Assembly (NCBI RefSeq): GCF_905220565.1
Contig: NC_059402.1
Location: 1,055,501-1,119,500, forward strand
Length of the DNA: 64,000 nt
Direction: 5' to 3'
Source: Melitaea cinxia
Lineage: Eukaryota > Arthropoda > Insecta > Lepidoptera > Nymphalidae
The notes beneath the pieces are model-generated. The model was not told the origin of the DNA. It did no database searches and saw only the letters and a program-made list of their open reading frames with translations. Both the position numbers and the translations under genes were made by a program. Shown here one piece after another: positions 1-11,815 of this stretch (positions within the stretch are counted from its first letter, which is position 1; the number at the start of each line of letters is the position of its first letter).

Positions 1-1380
1 AAACGACAATTGTCCATTTCGGAAATTTAATATTATTTTCAGATGTGTTAAACTCATAACTACTTATTTTCTAACTTTGCAAATATTTCAGGAGTATTTT
101 AAAATGATTACACGATACATTTGCTTTTTGCTTATAACAGAACAGTTTACTTATACATATAGAACAAGTATATGTAAAAAGAACACGTAAAAAATCGCTA
201 AAGTTTGTTAGCAATAAAATTGTGAAATATTTTGAATCTGTATCAGAAATACCTGTACAATTTTATCGATCGAAATAGAAAATTTGTTATTATTTTTTTC
301 TTCCATAGTTATAGAATAGGTAAATAAAGATAAAAGCTTTTCTAAATACATTAAAAATCACCTCAAATAATAAGACAAAACAAAATACTCTAAAGATATT
401 CTGTCCTCCCGTGACCATGGTTGCTGTAAAAGTTTAAACTATCCGAAACGTCGGGCATGTAAAAGCCCTGATAAACCACGATAAAATCCGAAAAAGTTGT
501 TTCATTTTAAATATATTCTAAACATTAATACACACCTATATTTATTATTTATATAAACAATATTATATATTAATTTAATAAACTAAAACAAAAAACTTGT
601 ATACCGGCTGACTCTCACCTAGAACACAGGCATGTATTTTAGACTATTCATTTATAAAAAAATATATTAATTTTATAATAAAAAGAGTATCACATAAAAA
701 TGAAGACTATCATTCACAATTTCTTGTACAAAACAATTAATTAATTCACTCCGTGACCGTGCAGACGGACACTCGTGTTATTAGTAAATATTATATAACT
801 CAACCTCGGTGACACGCTTTCACCACATCCTGATACCAATAACTGGTTTCGAGATCTTTAATACAAATTTTTTTTATTTATAAGGTAACTAGATGACGAT
901 AGTTCTGACAAGGCAGTAAAAAGGTAAAGATATGCGAAAGATCGCAGGTTCGACCTCGTTCATATAGGCATTCGTAGTTATATAAATAATTCAATTTATT
1001 CTGATTTTTTTCCTCGCGGGTGATCCCTATTAAAGTGTACGTAAATCATCCGGTTTTATTTATTATCATAACCTCCTGATGCCACCTAGGGCCATGGCCC
1101 ACCCGGCAAAAGCACTACTTAACCCTCAACTTTGTAATACCACGATCTTATGCAGAGGTGAACATACAACAAGAGAGGTGAGTCTCTGCAGCGGCCAGAA
1201 ATATTAACATAAAGTTTACAATGCTAAAAGAAAATTCTTGACCTCATGCCCAAATAAACTATAAAAAAAGGTAATTTTCATAACTTAAAATTACGTAATT
1301 GTGTCATGAATATATTTGTCAATATTAACATAATTGTTAAAAATCATGATTATGTAATAAGTTAATAAAGGCTTTACACA
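1..1380. other. Intergenic DNA, no gene seen
   Basis: AT-rich sequence with no reading frame, splice pattern or RNA that I can support. It contains scattered short A/T runs and no repeat family that I could match elsewhere in the window. Confidence 0.5.
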
Positions 1381-1384
1381 TAAC

Positions 1385-1540
1385 GGAACTCAATGTACTT
1401 CTGTGTTTTGGGTCCAAAAACACATAAGACACAAGCCAGCATCCCGAGACCATGACAAACATCTACGCCTTCCCAAACATTTGTTGCTGCCAGTTCCTGT
1501 CAACGTTGAGCCAATGCGTCGTCACTAAGCACAATAAAAG
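1385..1540 (-). repeat. Degenerate tRNA-headed SINE (type D)
   Basis: Read on the minus strand it resembles the copy at 37,678-37,890: an eroded GCGACGCATTGGCTCAACG head, then a block around GTTTGTCATGG and a tail related to GTGTTTTTGGACCC. It is strongly diverged, so this is an old copy and the boundaries are approximate. Confidence 0.45.
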
Positions 1541-1800
1541 CTGTACCTGTAGCACCTACAAGCTGTACCCGTGAGTACTATTGTCACGTTTGGTGTATTA
1601 TCCCACTTGCCATGACAATACCGAGTTCTGGATATAAAGTACCCAGGGTCCTAACTCCTAGCATGAATTCTAATCATGCTAAGTTTTAAACAAAACTACA
1701 AGATTTAAAAAAAAAACAGGTAGAAAGAGATTAAAAAATCAGTTTTAGTTTCGGTATTAAATAATAAATATATATAAATACACAAATAAATATTTATATT

Positions 1801-1888
1801 ACACCCAGACTCGGGTTGGGAATCGAATCCACAACACACGGAGCAGAAAGTAGCAGTGGCGCTACAAACTGCGCCAACGGGCTAGTCA
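1801..1888 (-). repeat. tRNA-headed SINE (type C), head fragment
   Basis: The minus strand reads CTAGCCCGTTGGCGCAGTTT (A-box-like) followed by a B-box-like GATTCGATTCCC, matching the heads of the copies at 17,655 and 22,408. Only the tRNA-related head remains. Confidence 0.75.
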
Positions 1889-2410
1889 AATATTATAATT
1901 ATATAATAATATATTATAATATTTATAAAGATCTTTTAGAACACTTCAAAATACCATCACTACATCTTTAATCCATAAAATTAGATGTTACAGTTTTATT
2001 TATTTTTTACAAGCAAAATTGTAAACATTCTGATGACTATTTTGACATTAGCATCCACAGAGTAAATACAAAATTGATTAATGACTGGACCGTGTTTGAC
2101 TTTACGAATAAAAAATAAACACGAGAAACGATCAACTTCAGCTTTTTAAATTGTAAATTTGCAGTTATGTAGAACTAGAGCCCTCTAATATTTAAATAAT
2201 GGTGATAGTATAAACTCAGTTAATTGGTAAATACCTTAATTTTTAAGGTTATAATTGGTGCCTATTATAAAATATTAGTTTTAAATCCAAAACCTTCGGC
2301 GTTAAAGATGATTTAGGAATCCTTTAATTTAGAAAAAAAAAATTATCTTGCACACACTAGAATTTTAATAAGTTTTTACGTTTGTATGCAATCTAGAGTC
2401 AATGACCAAA
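1889..2410. other. Intergenic DNA, no gene seen
   Basis: AT-rich; nothing recognised apart from simple A/T runs. Confidence 0.5.
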
Positions 2411-2411
2411 G

Positions 2412-3040
2412 AATCAATAATTGTGTTTGCTCGCAAACGAAAAAAAAACCGACTTCAATTACATCGACGAGTAATACAAAGTAGATCGACGAAAAAATAG
2501 TCAAGCAACTACGCGTTATCACATCATTCATTATGTGACCTCATGATAAACATCAGCTTTCGATTAAATTAAAAATTATCAAAATCGGTAAACCCAGTAA
2601 AAAGTTATTGCGGTTTTTCAAGAGTTTCCCTCGATTTCTCTGGGATCCCATCATCAGATCCTGGTTTCCTTATTATGGTATCAAACTAGGAATATCCCCT
2701 TTCCAAGAAAAAAAGAATTATCAAAATCTGTACATCCAGTAGAAAGTTATGCGGTATAATACAACGTAGGTCGACGAAAAAAGCGTCAAGTAAAAACGCA
2801 TTATTAGATATAACTCGAAAAGTAGTTGTTAGATCTCAAATAAATTTAAATGGGACCAATAGACACACACCACCTTTCGATTAAAACAAAATTTGTCGAA
2901 ATCGGTCTACCCGGTCAAAAGTTCTGATGTAACATACATAAAAATATATAATAATATATAATAATATATAAAAATATATAATATGTATACAGTCGAATTG
3001 AGAATCTCCTCTTTTTTTGGAAGTCGGTTGAAAAGTCGTC
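2412..3040 (+). repeat. Repeat E copy: AACCGACTTC inverted-end element
   Basis: Begins near TGTTTGCTCGCAAACG, then AACCGACTTCAATT, and closes with GGAAGTCGGTTG, so the ends carry AACCGACTTC in inverted orientation. The interior holds phrases shared by all copies in the window (for example TCAAAATCGGTA, CCAGTAAAAAGTTAT, GATCCCATCATCAGATCC). There is no coding capacity. The class is uncertain: a non-autonomous DNA transposon with short terminal inverted repeats is one reading. Confidence 0.7.
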
Positions 3041-3167
3041 TTCGTCTTCGACTATAAAATATAAAGGATAGAAACATAGTACTACGAAAAGATACAATTT
3101 GGACTAGGGAGAACCTAAATTGCAGCTACAAGTCATTTACTACATGCAATGATGTTTTTGTTTAATA

Positions 3168-3918
3168 TAATTGTGTTTGCTCGCAAACGAAAAAAAAACC
3201 GACTTCAATTACATCGACGAGTAATACAACGTAGATCGACGCAAAAATAGTCAAGTAACTACGCGTTATCAAAGATTACTCAAAAAGTAGTTATCAGATC
3301 TCAATAAAATTTATATGTGACCACATGACAAACATCAGCTATCGATTAAATTAAAAATTATCAAAATCGGTACCCCCAGTAAAAAGTTATTGCGGATTTT
3401 CAAGAAGTTCCCTCGATTTCTCTAGGATCCCATCATCAGATCCTGGTTTCCTTATCATGGTACTAAACTTGGGATATCTCCTTTCCAACAAAAAAAGAAT
3501 TATCAAAATCGGTACACCCAGTAAAAAGTTATTGCTGATTTTCAAGAGTTTTCCTCGATTTCTCTGGGATCCCATCATCAGATCCTGGTTTCCTTATCAT
3601 GGTTCTAAATTTGGGATATCCCCTTTCCAACAAAAAAAGAATTATCAAAATCGTTACATCCAGTAGAAAGTTATGCGGTATAATACAACGTAGGTCGACG
3701 AAAAAAGCGTCAAGTAAAAACGCATTATTAGATATAACTCGAAAAGTAGTTGTTAGATCTCAAATAAATTTAAATGGGACCAATTGGCACACACCACCTT
3801 TCGATTAAAATAAAATTTGTCGAAATCGGTCCACACGGTCAAAAGTTCTGATGTAACATACATAAAAAAAAAAAATACAGTCGAATTGAGAACCTCCTCC
3901 TTTTTGGAAGTCGGTTAA
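3168..3918 (+). repeat. Repeat E copy with internal 142-bp duplication
   Basis: Same element as at 2,412, starting at the same TGCTCGCAAACG head and ending GGAAGTCGGTTAAAA. A segment beginning CCTCGATTTCTC occurs at 3,411 and again at 3,553, an internal tandem duplication with a 142-bp period. Short open frames in either direction here are by-products of the repeat. Confidence 0.75.
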
Positions 3919-3924
3919 AAATAA

Positions 3925-4330
3925 AATGAACTGGTGTCATGGGACACCAGGTAGGAACGAAGTTCCTTCGGATAATATAGAAATGTTGAATTTTATATAT
4001 ATTTTCTCGGTCTTGATTTTTTTTTAATTTTGTTGATTTGTTTTTAATTAAGTATATAAAAGTATTTAGGAAATTTAGTATTTTAGAAAATAACAAATAC
4101 CGTAAAAATAAAATAAATCAAAGAAAATAATAATAATAATTCAAAATATTAAGTGAAATAAAAAAACATATGTCTTTATTTATTTATGTCGACAGTATAA
4201 AATTACATAAATAATTTGAAAAAGTTTACTAGTAATATTTTAGTTTTACAAACGTCATATTATACAGTCGTGTGACTGATATCACGTCAGTTCCGTTATA
4301 TATTTTTCTTACGGTTTTAGTATCAAGCCT
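3925..4330 (+). repeat. Repeat H copy 1 (about 400 bp)
   Basis: Runs from CTGGTGTCATGGGAC, through the palindromic block GGAACGAAGTTCC, to CTTACGGTTTTAGTATC. An inverted, clearly homologous copy lies at 27,976-28,393. It contains no open frame of interest. Its class is unknown to me; it abuts the end of a repeat E copy. Confidence 0.75.
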
Positions 4331-4390
4331 GCCGTAAGGAACTTTGTTCCAATAACAAGTATAGTGATACAAACGGTTATTAGCTATTAA

Positions 4391-4510
4391 TGATGTCGCC
4401 ATCGTGCATCGGCGTGCTCGGAAGTCATTCAGTCACGGTCGAGTTCAACGCGGGCTCACGTGAGGAAGCGTCGCTTACTCGCTTCCGATATGAAACTTTG
4501 AATTATAATA
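4391..4510. other. Locally GC-rich island with a 58-codon frame
   Basis: A short stretch richer in C and G than its surroundings. From an ATG near 4,391 a plus frame of about 58 codons runs on, with a possible donor (CAC|GTGAGG) inside it. There is no recognisable domain and no partner exon was found, so I do not call a gene. It may be a promoter or first-exon remnant, or a GC-rich repeat. Confidence 0.2.
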
Positions 4511-4611
4511 AAGATAACTATCCAATAAATTCTTACATCGAAATAACTTTATCTTTAATTGATTGAACTTTCAGTAAAGCACGTTCATCCGATAATGTCA
4601 AGTAAATAATA

Positions 4612-5065
4612 CTAAATAATTGTGTTTGCTCGCTAACGAAAAAAAAAACAACTTCAACATTCACATATATAAGTAATACAAGATAAGTAGACGAAAAAAT
4701 AATCAAATAAATGCGTGTAATCAAAGATCAAATGTAAACGGAACTACAAGACAAGCATCAGCTTTCGATTAAAACAAGAATCATCAAAATCGGTACATCC
4801 AGTAAAAAGTTATGCGGTATAATACAACGTAGGTTGACGAAAAAACAGTCAAGTTAATACGCATTATTAGATATAACTCGAAAAGTACATGTTAGACACA
4901 ATTAAATTTTTAAATGGATTCATATGACACGCACCACCTTTTGATAAAAAAAAAATCATCAAAATCGGTAATAAAAAGGCAGATAACAGAGTTCTAAAAT
5001 TTAAAAAAAAATCTAAAACATAGTTAAAAATGAAAATCTTGAAGAAGTCCTCTTTCTCTATTCTG
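4612..5065 (+). repeat. Repeat E copy, diverged
   Basis: TGTTTGCTCGCTAACG head and internal phrases of the family (CAAAATCGGTACATCCAG, GGTATAATACAACGTAGG). The right end is eroded and lacks a clear GAAGTCGGTT terminus. Confidence 0.65.
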
Positions 5066-5170
5066 TTGAAAATCGACACAGTCGGTGTAAATTACGTTAA
5101 TTCAAGGCGAAGCAACGCAATGTGGTTCACTGGGTTAGCGAGCGATACAACGACGCACGCGCGACATTTC

Positions 5171-5198
5171 TCTTATTTATTTATTTATTTATTTATGT
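5171..5198. repeat. (TTTA)n microsatellite
   Basis: About six tandem copies of a 4-bp TTTA unit. Confidence 0.85.
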
Positions 5199-5299
5199 TT
5201 ATTAGGAAGACATACATATATACATACGATAAAGTAACGGGACTATATCATCGATAAGACCAAATATTTTTTTGATCAATCGTACTTAATAAAATGAAA

Positions 5300-5925
5300 A
5301 ATGAAATACCCATTATTAGAGATATCTAAAAAACTATTTGTCATATCTCGATCAAATTAATTGGGACCACGTGCCAAACTTTAACTTTTGATGCAAAAAA
5401 GAACCATCAAAATAGGTACACACAATAAAAAATTATGAGGTAGATAACATTAAAATCCACACTCTCAAGAACCTCGTCCTTTTTAACCGACTTCCAAAAA
5501 AGGAGGAGTTCTCAAGGAGGTTCTCAACTTCAGAACTTTTGACTTGGTGGACCGATTTCGACAATTTTTTTTTATCGAAGGTGGTGTGTCATTTATTCCC
5601 ATTTAAATTTATTTGAGAGCAAACAACTGCTTTTGGAGTTTAATAATGCATTTTTACTTGACTATTTTTTCGTCGACCTACGTTGTATTATATAACGCAT
5701 AACTTTTTACTAGGTGTACCGATTTTGATGATTTTTAATTTAATCGAAAGCTGATGTTTATTCATGTGGTCACATTTAAAATTCATCGAGATATGATAAC
5801 AACTTTTTGAGTAATCTGATAACGCGTATTTACTTGACAATTTTTTCGCCTACCTACGTTGTATTACTTGTCGATGTAATTGAAGTCAGTTTTTTTTCGT
5901 TTGCGAGCAAATACAATTAATTTGA
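5300..5925 (-). repeat. Repeat E, back-to-back pieces
   Basis: A plus-oriented right-end fragment (about 5,300-5,490) is joined to a full minus-oriented copy that starts AACCGACTTCCAAAAAAGG at 5,490 and ends TTCGTTTGCGAGCAAA near 5,910. The two are head to head at the AACCGACTTC terminus, making a large inverted arrangement. Confidence 0.65.
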
Positions 5926-5929
5926 AGAC

Positions 5930-6345
5930 GGTTAAATTTGTTAAAAGTATATTGTGAAATGATTGTGAAAGATAAGACGAATAAACAACACGTTATATTA
6001 TGACAAGGGAATATAATTCCGATACATTTCAGTAAGTAATTAATAATACAACGAGCCTCCATCTGCCGCAAAAAAAATGAAAGCACAGTTATAAATCGGA
6101 TATTCCGAAAGTAATTTCTTTATCCTGTCACTAATCAATAACGCGTAAGATTTACTAGCAAAACTTACTATAAATATATATATTCTTTTGAAAGATAATT
6201 AAAATACACCGTAAAAGTAGAAATTAAATGTAATAAATTTTAAAGTTTGTAATATCTTGTGTATAAGTGTTGTACAACTTGTAAGTACCTTATATTATTA
6301 ACTGCTTTTATTGTAACTACTAATTATTGGTGCTGTATACCACAC
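5930..6345. other. Intergenic DNA, no gene seen
   Basis: AT-rich; no supportable feature. Confidence 0.5.
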
Positions 6346-6347
6346 GA

Positions 6348-6492
6348 CTGAAGTAAAACTTCTTAAGCTCCATCTAATTTTTGTCTCACTCTCAACCGTT
6401 CGCCTCGCCCGATCACACTTTTCGTAACGCTCTCGTCTCGCATTCACCAGCTTACTCCCAAGTCAAGCGTCGGTAAAGAAGTTTTACTTCAA
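6348..6492. mobile_element. MITE G copy 1, TIR TGAAGTAAAACTTCTT
   Basis: Ends are TGAAGTAAAACTTCTT and AAGAAGTTTTACTTCA, perfect inverted repeats of 16 bp enclosing about 110 bp with no coding frame. A second copy in opposite orientation lies at 41,586-41,781 inside an ICMT intron and shares the interior (for example GTGTGATCGGG and GAGGCGAACGG). Small size, terminal inverted repeats and lack of coding potential fit a MITE. Confidence 0.8.
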
Positions 6493-6862
6493 GAACAAAC
6501 GAATATTATTCTTGAAAATGTAAAAAACCGAAAACTACTCGTATGTTTATGACTTTGCGTCGATGACCTCTTTTTCTTTATAGTGAAGAGCCTCTTGCAC
6601 TAGCAAGTTGTCAGTTAAACACTTTACTTTTCTTTTTTGCTTGGTGAAACGAACGCTACTTGACAACGCGTCGTGAGGCCTAAAATAACCTTGTACTATT
6701 TTGTCTATTTTAGTACTTATCACTTTAAAAATGGTCCGTTTTTGATAAGTAATAAATCTGAATAATTTAATATGTTTGATATAATATACGAGTATATTTA
6801 TGTGTTATAGATAACAGCTAACTAATATTCAATATTTCAATAAATCTACATACGTTCTTTGA

Positions 6863-7077
6863 CTAACGGTTACAGCCCTTGCTCAAGACAGTTGCGCTGG
6901 CGGTTGCGGGTTCGATCCCCGCACATGGCATACTGCATATTAAGTATAGAGATGTTTGCCGTGGTCTGTGAGTTTGTCCTTGTGTTAAGTGTGTGTTTCC
7001 GTACCCCCGACATAGGAGTAAATCCTTGTGGGGGCCGATGATTGTGAGACGTTTATTGATTATTATTTATTATTCTA
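6863..7077 (+). repeat. tRNA-headed SINE (type D)
   Basis: B-box-like GGGTTCGATCCCCGC after a degenerate A-box, then a body with GTTTGCCGTGGTCTG and GTGTGTTTCCGTACCCC, ending in an AT-rich tail. The same body is found at 30,222 and 37,678. Confidence 0.8.
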
Positions 7078-7092
7078 CCTAAACTTCCTAAT

Positions 7093-7275
7093 CGACAAAC
7101 CCAGCCCTGCGGTCACCAACCCGCCTACACAGCGTGGTGACTATGGGCAATACACATGAGTTCACACCATTTTTGCGTGAACTTGTGTAGGCCTATGTCC
7201 AGCAGTGGACTGTGATAGGCTGAAATGATGATGATGATGAATGATCATCATCTGAAATGATGATGAATGATGATT
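7093..7275 (+). repeat. RTE-derived non-autonomous element, 5'-truncated
   Basis: Shares CCAGCCCTGCGGTCACCAAC and the terminal AGGCCTATGTCCAGCAGTGG block with the full RTE element at 32,031-35,259, but has none of its ORF. It ends in a GAT-rich simple tail, as the other derivatives do. Confidence 0.85.
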
Positions 7276-7283
7276 ATACCTAA

Positions 7284-7480
7284 TCTTATATATAAAAATC
7301 TCGTCCCAATGTTAGTTAAAATACTCCTCCGTAACGGCTGGACCGATTTTTATGAAATTTTGTGTGCATATCGGGTAAGTCTGAGAATCGGCCAACATCT
7401 ATTTTTCAGAGCCCTAATAGGGGGGGGGGGGGATTAAGGGGGATAATAACATATACGGCAAAACAACGTTTGGGGGGTCA
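7284..7480 (+). mobile_element. Helitron-like short element (type F1)
   Basis: Starts TCTTATATATAAAAATCTCG and continues with GGCTGGACCGATTTTTATG and GGCAAAACAACGTTTG. The same element is complete at 58,667-58,861, where it begins TC and ends CTAG. It has a run of 12 G residues (7,420-7,431). Confidence 0.6.
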
Positions 7481-7689
7481 GATAGTATATATATAAATAT
7501 TACAACTGGACTGATGATAAACCTTAACCCTTGAGATAAAGAAACGGCTAACGCATATTACGCTTACTTTAGACTTAAAGTGTAGAGTATAAAGAAAGTT
7601 AATATAAATTCTTTTAGTATATCCATAAACAATGTGTTACTATTTTTAGTATTGAAAGTTTCTGTTCACTGAACCATAATTGCTTTATC

Positions 7690-7986
7690 ACTATAATAAA
7701 TCATAATCACTACATAGTATAAAACAAAGCCGCTTCCCGCTGTCTGTATGCTTAGATCTTTAAAACTACGCAACGAATTTTGATGCGGTTTTCTTTAGTA
7801 AATAGAGTGATTCCAGATGCAAGTTTATACATGCATAATAAAGTAGAGGAACACTGATAGTTTTAGAGGTTTCTAATGTAATGTCGTAAATAAACACATT
7901 GTTTTGCGCTTACATTGCAAATATTTATTTTATATTTTATAATTAGCATCATCATTGCACCCGTGCGAAGCCGGGGCGGGTCGCTA
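7690..7986 (+). mobile_element. Helitron-like 3' end
   Basis: The right end reads CCGTGCGAAGCCGGGGCGGG followed by TCGCTAGT. A short GC-rich hairpin just before a terminal CTAG, inserted next to a T, is the usual right end of non-autonomous Helitrons. There is no Rep/helicase coding sequence. Confidence 0.65.
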
Positions 7987-7999
7987 GTTATGAATAATT

Positions 8000-9510
8000 T
8001 ATCTCTGCGCTTGTTTTCACCTAACAATGTAGTGACATAGGTGAAGCATGTGCGGGCGCGCGTTGCGGAACAAACGCGAGTAGAAAGTGCTAAGTTCCAC
8101 TTAGGTTTCCCGCGGCCCTTCCGTTTGCGACCGATACATATTCTTACGGTTCGATTCTATTCTTACGATTCAATAATATCTTTTCTGATTAGGTAATTAA
8201 ACATGAAATTTCTAAATTTAAAATGAAACATTATGATCAAAAATGAGATACGTTTTTTATTTAAAAAGGCCTACTCGGTAAAAAGTATTTTGGAAAAAGT
8301 CTTTTGAATTTTTATTTTTCAATTAGAATTAAATGAATTACTGTTATTACACCCACCATAGATTCTAAATAATTATATATTACTGACTGACCCTGCGATA
8401 CCAAAAAAGTATTGTAACTAACATTGTGACACGAGAATTTTATATATAAGATTTTTCACTGAACTTTTCGTTTAATCACAATAAAATATAGCCTATGTCA
8501 CTCTTGAATAGTGTAACTTTCTGTTAGAGAAAGAATTTTTATGTTTGGATCAGTACTTGCGAAGATTACCCCCTACATAAGTGATACATTTTTTTTTTAA
8601 TTTCCGTATTTACACAACATATTCAAGTAACAAGTAACAAAAAAGGAACAATCAGTTTCTAGGTGCAATTTGAAAGCAATTACTATTATGATCTCTACTT
8701 CTCCTAGCTAGGTAGCTGAGCTATCTGTATTAAGGAGAAGCGATTTTCCTCCCAAGAATTCTACAATTTTTACTTTTCATTAGTTTGCCACGAGTTGTTC
8801 AGAATTCAAAGTTATATTATAGATTATAAAGTTACATTATATTCTACAAAAGATTACATACATACTTTTTAATATTAAGTAGGTTAGAAGTGAAGTAATA
8901 AAAAGTAAAAAACAAAAAATATGAAATAAAATAGTAATTTTGTAACAGATATGTCTGTATGATTTCAACTAAGAGTTACCAATATGTATTTGTGTGTGCG
9001 TGTATGTAAGTGTATGTTGGTATATGTCTACATACAAACAAAGTTAGAAACTTTACCTCTTTATAATATTAGTATTGATGTAAAGAAGAATCGGCAACAA
9101 ACTGAGGAACTAAAATAATTTACAAAGTCATACCATAAAATCCCTGGCATAAGAACATCCAAATAAACAATAATTTAATAGACATTGTACTGTTAAATAA
9201 TATTTGTATAAATATACGTCAAGAAAATCCTGTGAAAACGTTAGAAAAATTCCGTATCTCGTCTACAATACTTTATAACTTTTCGTACAATTCGGTAGCA
9301 ATCAATATCATTCAAGCGGTAATTACGCACGGTACACGAAGGCGAGGTAACAATCGAAACCTCATCGATTATACATCCGTATTCGTATAGGCACTGTCAT
9401 CAATAAACTTTGCTTAGAATGTATAATTGTAGCTCATTGTGTTTATTGTCTAAACCTTTTGGATAAACAAAGCCTACGGGGTTTCTGATCGTTATCGAAA
9501 TAAACATTAA
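8000..9510. other. Intergenic DNA with an inverted Helitron-like end
   Basis: No gene seen. Around 8,370-8,455 the minus strand carries the Helitron-like left end (ATATATAAAATTCTCGTGTC). A GC-richer patch at 8,040-8,160 has no open frame that I can defend. Confidence 0.45.
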
Positions 9511-9514
9511 TTTA

Positions 9515-9870
9515 TTTCATTTCGCTTCAGCCTGTAATAACCCACTAATGGGCATAGGTCTCTTTCCCCATGCAGGAGAAGGATCAGAGCTTAATCCACC
9601 ACGCTGCTCCAATGCGGGTAGGCGGATATTTTCCCTACTATGAGTAACGATCGCTATCAGATGTACATGATAACAACCGAGACCGACGGTTTAACGTGCT
9701 CTCCGAGGCACGGCAGGGAGACCCACACGAACTGCATAAACACCCAGACCACGGCAAACACCTGTATGGCCAGTACAAATGTTTGTCACGTGCGGGGATC
9801 GAACCCGCAACCGCCAGCGCAACAGGTACAATCCTTGGCTGTAACCGTTGCGCCAACGCGGCGTCATTAA
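9515..9870 (-). repeat. Long tRNA-headed SINE (type D, full length)
   Basis: On the minus strand: head GTTGGCGCAACGGTTACAGC, B-box GGGTTCGATCCCCGC, a body including GATAGCGATCGTTACTCAT, then a tail ending CTATGCCCATTAGTGG and TTACAGGCTGAAGCG. The tail resembles the 3' end of the RTE element in this window. Overlapping 60-76-codon frames are accidental. Confidence 0.85.
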
Positions 9871-9897
9871 TTTATTAAAAATAATATATTTTCTTTA

Positions 9898-9960
9898 TTC
9901 CAAGGATGACAAACAAGCATACGGCCAACCTGATGGTAAGCAGTTACCGTAGCTTATATC
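9898..9960 (-). repeat. Repeat B-related fragment
   Basis: Contains ACAAGCATACGGCCAACCTG and GGTAAGCAGTTACCGTAGC, the 3' end of an A-tailed retroposon read backwards and diverged from the main copies. Confidence 0.55.
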
Positions 9961-10669
9961 TACCTCGACATTATTACATACTAAGTTAAGCATGTGATTA
10001 CTAGATAAATATGTAAACATATACTATGTAGTCGAGAAATTCAATGTTAGCATCACTTTGTTTTCAACTGTGAAAACTTTTAAGGTTAATCATTTTTAGG
10101 AAGACGTAACCATTTTTCCTTTTTAGCGTGTAAGTTTATATAATTATCAGTTCTGCATGTTAAACTATAGAATTTCCTAATGAAAGGAGACATGTTCTTA
10201 TAAGATTCACATCATCATGTCTTATGCAATCACTGTGTGACCTAATATAAAATACATATTCTGTAGTTGTATATCTTGTATTTTAATCAGCATGCTGATC
10301 GGGATATAAGTAAAACGAAAGTCAGGATCGAGATGAGGTCAATGGCCCATCACATAACGTAATACGTCGACCACGTTAAGACATAATCCTTGAGCTCGAT
10401 TTACTAGTTTGGCAACAGTACTGTCGTACAGCACGAAATCTGCAATTCAAATTATTGTATAGGTTATAGTAGGAGTAAAAAAATGTTTAATTTCTTTCCC
10501 GTTATTATTTAATTCATAATTACCACACATATATTTAATACAATTTGTTAAACTTATATAATAACTGATTTCATATAGGTAATTATTATGTTAATTAATT
10601 ATAATGTTAATTTGAACATGACTCATGAACTTCACATACCAAATTTATGTATATGTATAACTAATAAAT
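9961..10669. other. Intergenic DNA, no gene seen
   Basis: AT-rich; nothing recognised. Confidence 0.5.
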
Positions 10670-10840
10670 GGAGAGTCGGTTTTTTTGTTCGGTTACTGCG
10701 GAAACTACTGAACCGATCGGAATAATACTCATACCATGAGATGCAGCGTGTTTCGGAGAAGGTTCTAGTATATGATATGTTGGTGATTACTTAGCATGTA
10801 AAAAATATGGATGAACAGAGGTCGCTATTGTTTAAATATG
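10670..10840 (-). mobile_element. Helitron-like fragment (type F2), copy 1
   Basis: Shares GGAGAGTCGGTTTTTT, CTGAACCGATCGGAATAAT and GTTGGTGATTACTTA with an oppositely oriented copy at 49,292-49,466. That copy has the CTAGCGACC end, which read in reverse is the CTAG terminus of Helitron-like elements. Confidence 0.55.
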
Positions 10841-11815
10841 TGAGACATCCTAGTTTTGTACTATTGACAAAAGTTTGTATAGTCCGATCAGGGTAGTGCC
10901 AGACACCATTAACAAATACTTGATCCCTAAAAATGTATTTAGTTATGTACGGTGTTTTATATTCGCATCTAAATGAACACGTTTCTCGCGGCCTCTTAAC
11001 GATCGTAATTCTTGGTAGTGAATTTATCAGCAAAGTTCTCCTGCTGCAGGTTAAACCACAGCTTTTCGTACGTATATTTATCGGTATTTCCTAAAAAAAT
11101 TATATCTGCTTCAAGGAAATCGAAAAATGCTTTATAGCTGAATATATCGAACTAGCCGCGCCTCGGTTTCACTCGCACAATTTCCGATTAGTGAGAATAT
11201 CTCTATTAGTAAAAGATACCCTATGAGTTTTTCTGGATCTCCAGCCATTATAAATAGTTCAGTAAATTTTGCGTAAAAGAAAAAACAAAGCACGCATCCA
11301 ACCTTTTGCATTTACATACAATTTTAATTAGTAAGACAGGATTTAAGTTAATAAGTTGACAGCTGATATGTTCTTAATCGTACTATATAGGTATTTCTTC
11401 CTCTAAAAGAAGCAAGCCTCCATGACGTTGCAACAGTCGTAAAAATAATCACCGTAACAATATAGAGATTGTCTGACCTCCGCAATATTACTAGGAAGAC
11501 TGAGGGTCAAAGATATTACTCAGCTCCTCATACTCAGTTAATGCAGTTCCGTTTTGTGACAATTACTCTGAAAACAAATTGTTAAAAACTTATGAAGATG
11601 ATATGTATGGAAATGGAATGAATCTATATAAATATGTGACCTTAAAAAATGACTACATAATATCTATTATTTTCTGTATGAGTTCAAATCGAAAGTTATG
11701 GGTTTACTTATACTATTTAATGTACATTAACGCTCTGAAACGTATGAACTTTTCGGTGGTCTATCCTTGTAAGGGGTCATTCAAGTTTTACGTAAGCAAA
11801 GTTTTAGTAACTTTT
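10841..11815. other. Intergenic DNA, no gene seen
   Basis: 80-codon open frames occur on both strands but have no homology that I recognise and ordinary AT-rich composition. I treat the stretch as non-coding. Confidence 0.45.

Noticed and set aside
9638..9878. Three overlapping small frames
   Set aside because: All inside a SINE; no conserved coding signal.
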